A stretch of 64,000 nucleotides of DNA from Kangiella sp. HZ709 (lineage in GTDB: Bacteria; Pseudomonadota; Gammaproteobacteria; Enterobacterales; Kangiellaceae): positions 124,001-188,000 of the forward strand of contig NZ_WKJC01000002.1 in assembly GCF_009674675.1 (NCBI RefSeq), given 5' to 3'. Under the pieces are notes generated by a model, which ran no database searches, was not told the origin of the DNA, and saw nothing but the letters and a program-made list of their open reading frames with translations. Positions 1 through 7,681 of the stretch are shown here, in pieces; the first letter of the stretch is position 1, and the number at the start of each line of letters is the position of its first letter. The position numbers and the translations under genes are program-made.

Positions 1-746
1 ATTTTTTCAATTTCTGCTAATGTCATTTTCATCAGGACCGAACCATAACCCTTTCCTCTTAACTCTACTGGGACTTGAGTGTAATCCAAAGATAGGTAAT
101 CGCCATGATGACTATAACGCAGTAAAGCGAATTGCTTAGGCTCTAACTCTACCAAAAACTGCTCTTTGTCGGCTTGATGAATCACTCTTGGTAACTCAAT
201 GGTTTCATCTTGTATAAGCTTATCAGCATGCTTTTGACGAAGCTTTGCTAGCTTAGGTTCAATGACTATAGAACAGTATCGATTCTCGGTATTACGAAGG
301 TAGTAATCCTGATGATAATCTTCCGCAGAGTAAAAGGTTTCGAGTTCAACAACTTCGGTAACGATTGGTTTTTCAAATAATGGCGATAATTCTTCTATAA
401 GTTGGGAAGCTATTTCTTGTTGAACTTCAGAATGGTACAAAATGATTGAACGATATTGAGTTCCAATATCGGCGCCTTGCCCATCGCATTGAGTCGGATT
501 ATGGCTAGTCATAAAAACTTCCAGTAAGTCTTTATAACTTAAAATAGCTGAATCAAAGCTCACTTGAATAACTTCAGCATGCCCCGTCACACCAGAGCAT
601 ACACTATTATAGTTAGGCTTAGGATCATCCCCTCCTGCATAACCAGAGATGACCCTGGAAACACCTTTTAGTTTTTGAATGACGGCTTCAACACACCAAA
701 AGCAGCCACCACCGAAAGTTGCCAGTTGCAATGTATTTGTATTCAT
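1..746 (-). CDS. msrA: Peptide-methionine (S)-S-oxide reductase MsrA fused to a GNAT-like domain (3' end beyond window)
   Basis: Reduces methionine-S-sulfoxide in proteins, repairing oxidative damage in the cytoplasm. The frame opens with ATG at 746 and is still open at base 1, so about 248 residues are visible. The MsrA signature GCFWC (catalytic Cys15) is followed by the family-typical GYAGG and GVTGHAEV segments, and the MsrA part ends near residue 175. A second domain follows, containing the segment VPVELRGKGYGS, which matches the acetyl-CoA-binding R-G-x-G-x-G loop of small YjdJ-type GNAT proteins. MsrA alone is usually 170-210 residues, so this is an MsrA-GNAT fusion. Its ATG overlaps the mazG stop in an ATGA, implying translational coupling to relA-mazG. 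The MsrA call is secure; activity of the acetyltransferase part is inferred. Confidence 0.9.
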   Translation of the reverse strand, partial: MNTNTLQLATFGGGCFWCVEAVIQKLKGVSRVISGYAGGDDPKPNYNSVCSGVTGHAEVIQVSFDSAILSYKDLLEVFMTSHNPTQCDGQGADIGTQYRSIILYHSEVQQEIASQLIEELSPLFEKPIVTEVVELETFYSAEDYHQDYYLRNTENRYCSIVIEPKLAKLRQKHADKLIQDETIELPRVIHQADKEQFLVELEPKQFALLRYSHHGDYLSLDYTQVPVELRGKGYGSVLMKMTLAEIEK

Positions 747-1540
747 TTCAGACGTCCTTTAGCTTCAAGCCATGCTGCTTCTAATGTATCAAGAGACGCC
801 TTGTCCACCGATAAGTTACGTTTAGATAGAATTAACTCAAGTTCTCTAAAGCGCAGTTCAAATTTTTTATTCGACTTCCTTAATGCCGTCTCAGCATCAA
901 ATTGTAAATGACGGGATAAGTTCACTACCGCAAACAATAAGTCACCAACTTCCTCTTCTGTATTGGCAAGATCTTTATTTGCAATGGCTTCTTTTAATTC
1001 AGTAATTTCTTCTTGGACCTTATCAAAAACACCGTCAATATTTTGCCAATCAAAACCATGGCGGCCAACTCGCTTTTGAATTTTTTGGGCTATAGAAAGG
1101 GACGGAAAGCCTTTTGGCAAGTCATCCAACAAGCTTTGATTACCTGCGTCTTTTTGTTGGCGTTCTAATTGTTTTTGTTGTTCCCAGTTTCGCTTTAACT
1201 CTTCGTCAGAAATATATTCTTGCTCAGCAAAAACATGTGGGTGTCGGCGCTCTAATTTCTCCGCCATTGTTCCTGCAATCGATTCAAAATCAAATCGCCC
1301 TTCTTCTTGCCCTATTTGAGCGTAAAATACCACTTGGAACAGTAGATCACCCAGCTCACCATGTAACTCATCAAAATCGCCTTGTTCTATAGCATCTGCA
1401 ACTTCATAAGCTTCTTCCAAAGTATAAGGCACGATTGTTTTATAGGTCTGTTTACGATCCCATGGGCAACCTGTTTCAGGATCACGTAATGCTTGCATGA
1501 TTTGCAATAGCCGTTGAGTATTTGGGAGCTTGTTATCCAT
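743..1540 (-). CDS. mazG: Nucleoside triphosphate pyrophosphohydrolase MazG
   Basis: All-alpha NTP pyrophosphohydrolase that converts NTPs to NMPs and PPi. In E. coli MazG lowers ppGpp and limits death under starvation. The 265 residues match the family's usual length (263 in E. coli). Two MazG repeats are visible: an N-terminal one with the start CPWDRKQT and the acidic metal-binding pattern EEAYEVADA plus GELGDLLFQ, and a C-terminal one with EEVGDLLFAVVN. The start is ATG at 1540, two bases after the relA stop, and the stop overlaps msrA. The relA-mazG order is as in enterobacteria but without the mazEF toxin-antitoxin pair between them. Cotranscription with relA is likely. Confidence 0.95.
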   Translation of the reverse strand: MDNKLPNTQRLLQIMQALRDPETGCPWDRKQTYKTIVPYTLEEAYEVADAIEQGDFDELHGELGDLLFQVVFYAQIGQEEGRFDFESIAGTMAEKLERRHPHVFAEQEYISDEELKRNWEQQKQLERQQKDAGNQSLLDDLPKGFPSLSIAQKIQKRVGRHGFDWQNIDGVFDKVQEEITELKEAIANKDLANTEEEVGDLLFAVVNLSRHLQFDAETALRKSNKKFELRFRELELILSKRNLSVDKASLDTLEAAWLEAKGRLK

Positions 1541-1542
1541 AA

Positions 1543-3786
1543 CTAACCACGAAAACGCTTTACTTCAAAAATATTTGGTAATTGCTTTAACAAACTCAAT
1601 ATCCGCTGTAAGTCATCAGAGGCAGCTAATTCCACTTCTAAATTGATATGCACTTGCTCTTTATTTTTGTGAGTAGTCATATCAGTAATAGCCGCACCTT
1701 CATTTGATAAAACGGTAGTAATGTCTTTTAATAAACCACGACGGTCAAAGGCATTAATTCTTAGATCCACCGCATAACTATTGGCAGAGTCACCCTCCCA
1801 ATTAACTTCAATAATCCGCTCTGGTTTTTGTTGCAGTGCTTTTTTTGCATGTACACACTCTTTGCGATGAATAACAATTCCGCGGCCTTGTGTAATGTAA
1901 CCAATAATTGATTCACCAGGCACAGGTTTACAGCATTTGGCAATATTAGTTAACAGATCATCGACACCAGAAACCGATATATCAGACATCGACTTACGCT
2001 TACTCTTCTTACGAATTGATGGCGAGATATCTTGCAATTTCTCTTCTTGCATTGATTCTTTTTGAAATAATTCTCGTGCACGGTTTAACACAAGATTAAT
2101 GCCCAAATCGCCAGTGCCAATTTTTGCTAACAACTCAATTTCAGCAGCCAAGTGTAACCGCGATGCCAACTCAGAATAATCAGCATCTTTAATACCAATT
2201 CGCGATAACTCTTTTTCTAGTAATGTACGACCTGCATTTGCATTGTCTTCTTTATTAAGCTTATTAAACCACTGGTTAATTTTATGGCGGGTTCTTGTAG
2301 CACCGATATAACCATTATATGGCACTAACCAATCACGACTAGGCGCCTCATCTTTTTTAGTCATAATTTCAATAACATCACCACCTTGGACTTTATAAGT
2401 CAAAGGTACAATACGACCACTGACTTTAGCCCCAATGCACCTATGACCCACAGAAGTATGCACTCGATAAGCAAAATCAATCGGTGTTGAGCCTGCAGGC
2501 AAATCGACCACCTTGCCGCCAGGAGTAAAAGTAAATACACGGTCTTCGGCAACAGAGGTTTGAAATTCATCCATTAGCTCATCAGGATTAGCATCGGCCA
2601 ATTCTGATTGCCATTCCAGCAGCTGACGCATCCAAGCAATCTTTTCGTCGACCCCTGCTTTAGCTAGGTTCGCACCTTCTTTATAAGCCCAATGTGCCGC
2701 AATGCCTTTTTCTGCTTCATCATGCATTTGGAAAGTTCGGATCTGAATTTCTAAAACCTTACCTTCAGGACCTAACACCGCTGTATGAATCGAGCTATAA
2801 CCATTTTCTTTAGGAGTCGCTACGTAATCATCAAATTCTTTGGGGATATGTTGCCACTCTCCATGGACAATCCCTAGAGCGCCGTAACAATCTTGGACTT
2901 TTTCCACTAAAATCCTTACAGCTCGAACATCATAGATCTCTTCAAAAGGTAAATTCTTTCGCTGCATCTTCTTCCAGATGCTATAGATATGCTTTACCCG
3001 ACCAGAAACTTCACCTTTAATATTTTCAGCTTTGATCTTATCCGTTAACAGCTGAATAACGTCTTCAATATACTTCTCTCGAGCAACCCGCTTTTCTTTT
3101 AGACTTTTGGCAATTTTTTTATAGGTCTCAGGTTCAAGATAACGAAAAGCAAAGTCTTCTAATTCCCACTTTAATTGACCAATACCCAAACGATTGGCAA
3201 GAGGGGCAAAAATATTTTTAGTTTCACGGGCAAAAGTGATTTGTAATTCACGGCTGGAATTTTTGATATGGCGCAATGAGATCACGCGATCCGCAAGCTT
3301 TAATAACACTACTCGTGCATCATCCACCATCGCCAACAACATCTTACGTAAACTTTCTATTTGCTGCGAATCCTGCTCCGCACCAGTTTCTTGTTGCAGA
3401 CTTCGGATAGCCTCCATCTGACCAGCACCCTGCACTAAATCAGCAACGGCTTTGCCAATTTTTTCTTTAATGGTTATCACTTTAATAGAATGAGATATCA
3501 CTGCTGGTAGTAGAATTGCTGCGATCAAAGTATCTGAGTCAGCATTGAAATGAGTCAAAACCTCAGCCAACTCCAAGCCCGCCGCAAATGTGTTCAACTT
3601 CAAGTTAGGAGTCTTAGTCACATTCTTCTGCGCTAACTCTACCGCCAAAGCCATCTTCTTATTGGCCTTTCCAGTTAACTCCAACTGATTTAAAGCAAGC
3701 CAAGCCTCAAATTCAAACTCGCCCCTCTCAACCAACTCAAAAATATCGTGATCTTTACGCTTCATTGTGTTTAATCGATACATCAA
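1543..3786 (-). CDS. relA: GTP pyrophosphokinase RelA ((p)ppGpp synthetase I)
   Basis: Ribosome-associated enzyme that makes (p)ppGpp from ATP and GTP/GDP when uncharged tRNA enters the A site. It has 747 residues (E. coli 744). In order: an N-terminal pseudo-hydrolase domain in which the His-Asp motif is degraded (ILLPAVISH), a synthetase domain with RAVRILVEKVQDCYGALG and ENGYSSIHTAV, a TGS domain (VFTFTPGGKVVDLPAGSTP), a Zn-finger-like region with the Cys pair in NIAKCCKPVPG, and a C-terminal ACT domain. This is the monofunctional RelA type rather than SpoT. The first ATG (3786) has no obvious Shine-Dalgarno sequence; Met8 (3765) is an alternative. It heads a relA-mazG-msrA transcription unit. 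Confidence 0.97.
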   Translation of the reverse strand: MMYRLNTMKRKDHDIFELVERGEFEFEAWLALNQLELTGKANKKMALAVELAQKNVTKTPNLKLNTFAAGLELAEVLTHFNADSDTLIAAILLPAVISHSIKVITIKEKIGKAVADLVQGAGQMEAIRSLQQETGAEQDSQQIESLRKMLLAMVDDARVVLLKLADRVISLRHIKNSSRELQITFARETKNIFAPLANRLGIGQLKWELEDFAFRYLEPETYKKIAKSLKEKRVAREKYIEDVIQLLTDKIKAENIKGEVSGRVKHIYSIWKKMQRKNLPFEEIYDVRAVRILVEKVQDCYGALGIVHGEWQHIPKEFDDYVATPKENGYSSIHTAVLGPEGKVLEIQIRTFQMHDEAEKGIAAHWAYKEGANLAKAGVDEKIAWMRQLLEWQSELADANPDELMDEFQTSVAEDRVFTFTPGGKVVDLPAGSTPIDFAYRVHTSVGHRCIGAKVSGRIVPLTYKVQGGDVIEIMTKKDEAPSRDWLVPYNGYIGATRTRHKINQWFNKLNKEDNANAGRTLLEKELSRIGIKDADYSELASRLHLAAEIELLAKIGTGDLGINLVLNRARELFQKESMQEEKLQDISPSIRKKSKRKSMSDISVSGVDDLLTNIAKCCKPVPGESIIGYITQGRGIVIHRKECVHAKKALQQKPERIIEVNWEGDSANSYAVDLRINAFDRRGLLKDITTVLSNEGAAITDMTTHKNKEQVHINLEVELAASDDLQRILSLLKQLPNIFEVKRFRG

Positions 3787-3921
3787 AGATATAAATAGAA
3801 AGATTGTTTTAACAAAAATCCCTGGCCATGAATACTTGAATTAGTAACAAAATCTGTTTTTTTAGTATTTGATTAATAATTCCTGTAATATTTATCTTGC
3901 TAACTATTTAAAGGAGTATTT

Positions 3922-4296
3922 ATGGATAGAAGATATCTAGTTACAGCGCTTGGCTATGCCATTTTAGGAATCTCTCTAGGGATATACATGGCTAGTACAA
4001 AAAACCACATTCAAAATGTCACCCATGCCCATATGCTACTAATAGGCTTTGTTATATCTTTCGTTTATGCTGTTTGTTATAAACTATGGGTAGCTAATGA
4101 CAATTCAAAGCTTGTTAACTTGCAATACTGGTTACACCAAGTTGGCACTATAATTATTATTGTTGGACTTTACCTTATGTACGGCAACCATATTGCTAGT
4201 AATATTATTGGTCCAGTTCTAGGCGTAGGTTCAATATTAATATTAATTGCCATAATATTGATGAAAATCTTAGTGATCAAAAACAACAATGTTTAA
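3922..4296 (+). CDS. Small four-helix membrane protein with conserved-looking histidines
   Basis: A 124-residue integral membrane protein with four predicted hydrophobic segments (about residues 7-25, 38-56, 73-89, 94-117). It starts at an ATG preceded by a good AAGGAG site. Histidines 35 and 37 (THAHML) lie at the start of helix 2 and His72 (WLHQVG) at the start of helix 3. This layout recalls small stand-alone proteins related to single helices of haem-copper oxidase/NorB-type subunits (for example DUF2871-like proteins), where HxH and a later His contact haem or metal. That resemblance is my inference, and function is unknown. It stands alone between divergent relA and convergent rlmD, with a long hairpin after the stop. 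Confidence 0.75.
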   Translation: MDRRYLVTALGYAILGISLGIYMASTKNHIQNVTHAHMLLIGFVISFVYAVCYKLWVANDNSKLVNLQYWLHQVGTIIIIVGLYLMYGNHIASNIIGPVLGVGSILILIAIILMKILVIKNNNV

Positions 4297-4310
4297 GCTC
4301 TACCAACTAA

Positions 4311-4363
4311 CTGAAAACCCGACTAATACTCTACAACGGTATTGAGGAGTAGCTGGTTTTCAG
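4311..4363. terminator. Long inverted repeat between convergent genes, probable bidirectional terminator
   Basis: CTGAAAACC (4311-4319) pairs perfectly with GGTTTTCAG (4355-4363), and inner ACTC/GAG and ACT/AGT stretches extend the pairing. It lies just after the 3922-4296 gene and overlaps the stop codon of convergent rlmD. No long T-run follows, so terminator activity is probable rather than certain. Confidence 0.45.
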
Positions 4364-5694
4364 ACTTTTAAAAATAGGGCTATGGATTCTGTGTGACTGG
4401 TATGCGGAAACATATCCATAACCCCTGCTTTAACCAATTTATAGCCCTTTTCTTTCAACTCTCCAGCATCTCTTGCTAGTGTCGCCGGGTTACAGGAAAC
4501 GTAGACAATACGCTCCGGGTTAAAGCGAGCAATGTTTTGCACCACATCCAACGCACCGCTTCTTGGCGGATCGATAAGGACTTTATTAAAGCCTTGTTTT
4601 GCCCAATCTTCACCAGTAAAGTCATCTTGCAAATTAGTGGCATAGAATTCTACGTTATCTAAACCATTGTGCTTAGCATTCATACCCCCACGCTCAACCA
4701 TAGCATCTGAGCCTTCAACACCTACAACATTCCTTGCAACTTTTGCTAATGGAATCGTGAAGTTACCCAATCCACAGAATAGATCTAATATGCGGTCTTC
4801 ATCTTTTGGCTCTAACCAATCAATCGCTTTTTTAACCATCTGTTGATTGATGCTGGCATTAACTTGGGTAAAATCCATTGGATGAAACAATAATTCCACT
4901 TCAAACGCATCAATTTTATAGGATAACCACTCACGATCATCAGGCCCATATAGAAGATGTACCGTATCAGGACCTTTAGGCTGCAGGTAAATATACAAAT
5001 TATGTTCTTGCCCAAAGGCTGTCCATATCTCTTTATCTTTTTCTGAGAGCTCTTCTAAATGACGAACCACTAATGCAACTTGCTCATCACCCATAGCAAC
5101 TTCAAGTTGCGCTGTTTTATTATTGGTATCCAGTTCGGAAATCATGTCACGTAGCGGACGGATGATTGCCCCAACTCTTTGGTCAAGTACTGCACAAGAT
5201 TCAATTTGGGCCAAGAAATTACTTTTCTTTTCACGAAAGCCTACTAATGCCCCGCCCTTTTTGGGCACAAATTTAACGCCTAAACGCGCTTTACGGCGAT
5301 AACCTAAAACCTCAGCTTGCATTGGTTCTACAAGTTCATAATCCTCAGCGGCTCCAAAATGCTTTAGTTGCTCGACTAAGACTGATTGCTTATGAGCAAT
5401 TTGTGCCGGGTTGGCCATATGCTGCAAACTACAGCCTCCACAAATTTCAGCATGAGCGCAAGGAGGAGTGACACGGTCACTCGATGCTTGATGAACTTCT
5501 GTAGCAATAGCTTCGTCAAATTTACCGCGCTTTTCCGTGTAGATGAAGTCGACCTCTTCACCTAGCAATGCATTGTCAACAAAGGTGGTTTTACCTTCAA
5601 CGGAACAGATACCGCGCCCTTCATGGGAAAAAGCATGAATGCTAGCGGTTACAGGATCTTTCGGTAAGGGTTTTCTGCGGCGACGTCTTGCCAT
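4360..5694 (-). CDS. rlmD: 23S rRNA (uracil-1939-C5)-methyltransferase RlmD
   Basis: SAM-dependent methyltransferase making m5U1939 in 23S rRNA. It has 444 residues (E. coli RlmD 433). An N-terminal basic tail (ARRRRRKPLPKD) and TRAM RNA-binding domain precede an iron-sulfur cluster motif with spacing C-x5-C-x2-C (CAHAEICGGC), with a fourth Cys in the segment AQIESC. The C-terminal Rossmann methyltransferase domain shows DLFCGLGNFTIPLA (SAM binding), IDPPRSGA and the catalytic-Cys motif YVSCNPATLARD. ATG at 5694. All catalytic and cluster cysteines are present. In other gammaproteobacteria rlmD commonly lies just upstream of relA-mazG; here a small membrane gene separates them. Confidence 0.96.
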   Translation of the reverse strand: MARRRRRKPLPKDPVTASIHAFSHEGRGICSVEGKTTFVDNALLGEEVDFIYTEKRGKFDEAIATEVHQASSDRVTPPCAHAEICGGCSLQHMANPAQIAHKQSVLVEQLKHFGAAEDYELVEPMQAEVLGYRRKARLGVKFVPKKGGALVGFREKKSNFLAQIESCAVLDQRVGAIIRPLRDMISELDTNNKTAQLEVAMGDEQVALVVRHLEELSEKDKEIWTAFGQEHNLYIYLQPKGPDTVHLLYGPDDREWLSYKIDAFEVELLFHPMDFTQVNASINQQMVKKAIDWLEPKDEDRILDLFCGLGNFTIPLAKVARNVVGVEGSDAMVERGGMNAKHNGLDNVEFYATNLQDDFTGEDWAKQGFNKVLIDPPRSGALDVVQNIARFNPERIVYVSCNPATLARDAGELKEKGYKLVKAGVMDMFPHTSHTESIALFLKV

Positions 5695-5729
5695 AATCTA
5701 TCTCTGAATTTTTAATGATATTTAAACGA

Positions 5730-6512
5730 TTATTTCCAAGCTTCTAAAAACTCTTTGAAATGGTCTTTATTGTCATGGTTAAGAGACTCTTCACGCAAAT
5801 AATCTCTAAGCTTTTGCGTTTCCAGTTCATAATCGTCCATGCTTAAATTGCCGCGCATTATCTCAAAACGCAGATAAACAAGATAGGTATTTAACACATC
5901 AGTTTCGCAATAATCACGGATGGCCTTGATGTTACCTTGGTTGTAGGTTTCCCAAACTTTAGCGCCACTCATGCCCATTTTGCCAGGATAACCTAACATT
6001 GAAGCCAATTTATCCAGCGGCGCATTGGCCCGGCCGTTATACAGTGCCAATAAATCCATTAAATCAGTATGCCTAGCTTGATAACGATTCAGATAATTGT
6101 TCCACTTAAATTGACTATCAATCTCACCTTGATCCCAATACTTCTGGGCCACGACATTATGCTTCATAGCTCGGTAATGCAACACAGGTAGATCAAAGCC
6201 AGAACCGTTCCATGACACTAGTGTTGGAGTAAAGCGCTCTATACCATCAAAAAAACGTTGGATAATTTCTTTTTCGTCAGCGCTCTCATCACCTAGAGTC
6301 CACACTTTTACCTTATCGCCATAGCGAAAAACAGCAGAAATAGCGACGACTTTATGTAAATACAAAGGCTGAAATGCGGTGCCAGATTGCTGGTAACGCA
6401 TATGTTCCATTGCTGAAACCATATCTTCGTCAGACAGCCCTTCAAAATCATTAAGAACTCTGCCAGCTTCAAAGTCAGGAATCGTTTCAATATCGAATAC
6501 AAAAATGTTCAT
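5730..6512 (-). CDS. 3'-5' exonuclease, PolB-like DEDDy family
   Basis: A stand-alone 3'-5' exonuclease of the predicted PolB-like group (Pfam DNA_pol_B_exo2). About 260 residues from the chosen ATG at 6512, where the protein begins directly with the ExoI motif FDIETIPD and an AAGG sequence lies upstream; a longer in-frame extension to 6554 adds a non-conserved leader. ExoII is SWNGSGFDLPVL, and ExoIII has the tyrosine-type YCETD, so all four DEDD acids and the Tyr are present. The protein lacks a polymerase domain. Its role is probably DNA repair or RNA/DNA end processing. It is transcribed toward rlmD with a 35-base gap, so cotranscription is plausible. Confidence 0.9.
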   Translation of the reverse strand: MNIFVFDIETIPDFEAGRVLNDFEGLSDEDMVSAMEHMRYQQSGTAFQPLYLHKVVAISAVFRYGDKVKVWTLGDESADEKEIIQRFFDGIERFTPTLVSWNGSGFDLPVLHYRAMKHNVVAQKYWDQGEIDSQFKWNNYLNRYQARHTDLMDLLALYNGRANAPLDKLASMLGYPGKMGMSGAKVWETYNQGNIKAIRDYCETDVLNTYLVYLRFEIMRGNLSMDDYELETQKLRDYLREESLNHDNKDHFKEFLEAWK

Positions 6513-6580
6513 ATGGCCAGCCTTATAGCGCACTTGCGTCCTTTTAGATTGCAAGGTAGATTAGAATACTAAATAAAAAT

Positions 6581-7681
6581 ATGACTAAATTCTACACGAG
6601 TTTTAACCATTTGATTAGCGCTAAATATCCAAGCATTAAACTTATAAATGTTGCCTTTATAACGTCAGCATTATTTTCGTGTTTACGACTAATTGCAGCT
6701 TGTATTTTATTTAGCGGATTCACTCAAGCTAGTGAGAATTCCAAGATTCCTGTTCAATTACAAAGCTCCTCAGGAACTACAATAGAGCAATCTTTAAAGC
6801 CGAAAACAATAGATGTTCTTTGGCTTAGCAGCTCTCCAAAACCTGCTGAAGATTTAATTTTAAAAGGCTTTGAATATGGTTTTGATAAGCCCTATTTACT
6901 GAAGTTTGTTTCTCTTAAAGATCAAGCTCTGATACCTTTGTTTTTATCCAACAATGATTACGAAATTATTATAGCATCAGGCGATATGGCCTGGAATATT
7001 ATTGCCAACCTAAACACTAAAACTAACGCTATTGGCCTGGGTGTTAGTCAAAAAACACTATTGGAATACTCGTCTGGCTTAAAAGCCAATCAATTCTTAT
7101 TAACTAAAGAACAGCCGCCAAATAGAATCTTTGCTTTTATTGATTCACTAGAGTTGAAGCACGCGCAAGTGTCTGAGTTTTTCACTAAGCATCATCAAGC
7201 TCTAAGACATAGCCAAACCAATAGTGCAAAAAAAATTGGCGTCCCCTACAAAGCCATTATCATTGAAGCTGACACTAGCGTTATGAAAGTTATCAATAGT
7301 GTACACAATTGTTGCGGCATTCTTTATTTAAAACACTATGACTTTTTGGGTAACACTAGAAAACACCAAGCCACATTCTACGAAAGTTATCGAAGAAGAA
7401 TAGTAACCATAGGCAATCGTCCTTATATGGCTTCTTTAGGCGCTAATTATGTGATTTACACACCAGAGCATGAAATAGGCATTCAGGCCGTCAACATTAT
7501 TAATAAAATCCAACAAAAAGAACCACAAGCCGCAATTCATTACCCTCAAGAATTTGCTATTGATATTAATACTAAATTAACTCATTTATTTAACAAAGGT
7601 AATAAGGCACTTTCTGTTGGGATTTTAATTGATAAAATAAAAAATGCTGAGAAGATATTTAAACAGGAAACTAAATCGTGA
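6581..7681 (+). CDS. Periplasmic ABC-type substrate-binding-like protein coupled to BarA
   Basis: A 366-residue protein with an N-terminal hydrophobic segment (about residues 28-48, ending in GFTQASEN) that looks like a signal peptide. The rest resembles the uncharacterised ABC transporter substrate-binding family (Pfam ABC_sub_bind): a beta-alpha start (IDVLWLSSSP), and near the end the typical SYRRRIVTIGNRPY, GANYVIYTPEHEIG and FAIDINTKL elements. No permease or ATPase gene is nearby. Its stop codon overlaps the GTG start of the following hybrid kinase in a GTGA, so the two are translationally coupled. A sensory, LuxP-like role delivering a ligand signal to the kinase is my inference. Exact start uncertain because no clear Shine-Dalgarno is visible before 6581. 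Confidence 0.75.
   Translation: MTKFYTSFNHLISAKYPSIKLINVAFITSALFSCLRLIAACILFSGFTQASENSKIPVQLQSSSGTTIEQSLKPKTIDVLWLSSSPKPAEDLILKGFEYGFDKPYLLKFVSLKDQALIPLFLSNNDYEIIIASGDMAWNIIANLNTKTNAIGLGVSQKTLLEYSSGLKANQFLLTKEQPPNRIFAFIDSLELKHAQVSEFFTKHHQALRHSQTNSAKKIGVPYKAIIIEADTSVMKVINSVHNCCGILYLKHYDFLGNTRKHQATFYESYRRRIVTIGNRPYMASLGANYVIYTPEHEIGIQAVNIINKIQQKEPQAAIHYPQEFAIDINTKLTHLFNKGNKALSVGILIDKIKNAEKIFKQETKS

Noticed and set aside
3194-3421. A 75-codon plus-strand frame inside relA, and similar short antisense frames inside purL, fadE, prfC and ffh
   Set aside because: All lie within strongly conserved genes on the other strand, with no ribosome binding site or family motif.
1543-3786. Possibility that the RelA-type gene is a bifunctional SpoT/Rsh
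   Set aside because: The N-terminal His-Asp hydrolase motif is degraded and mazG follows directly, both typical of RelA.
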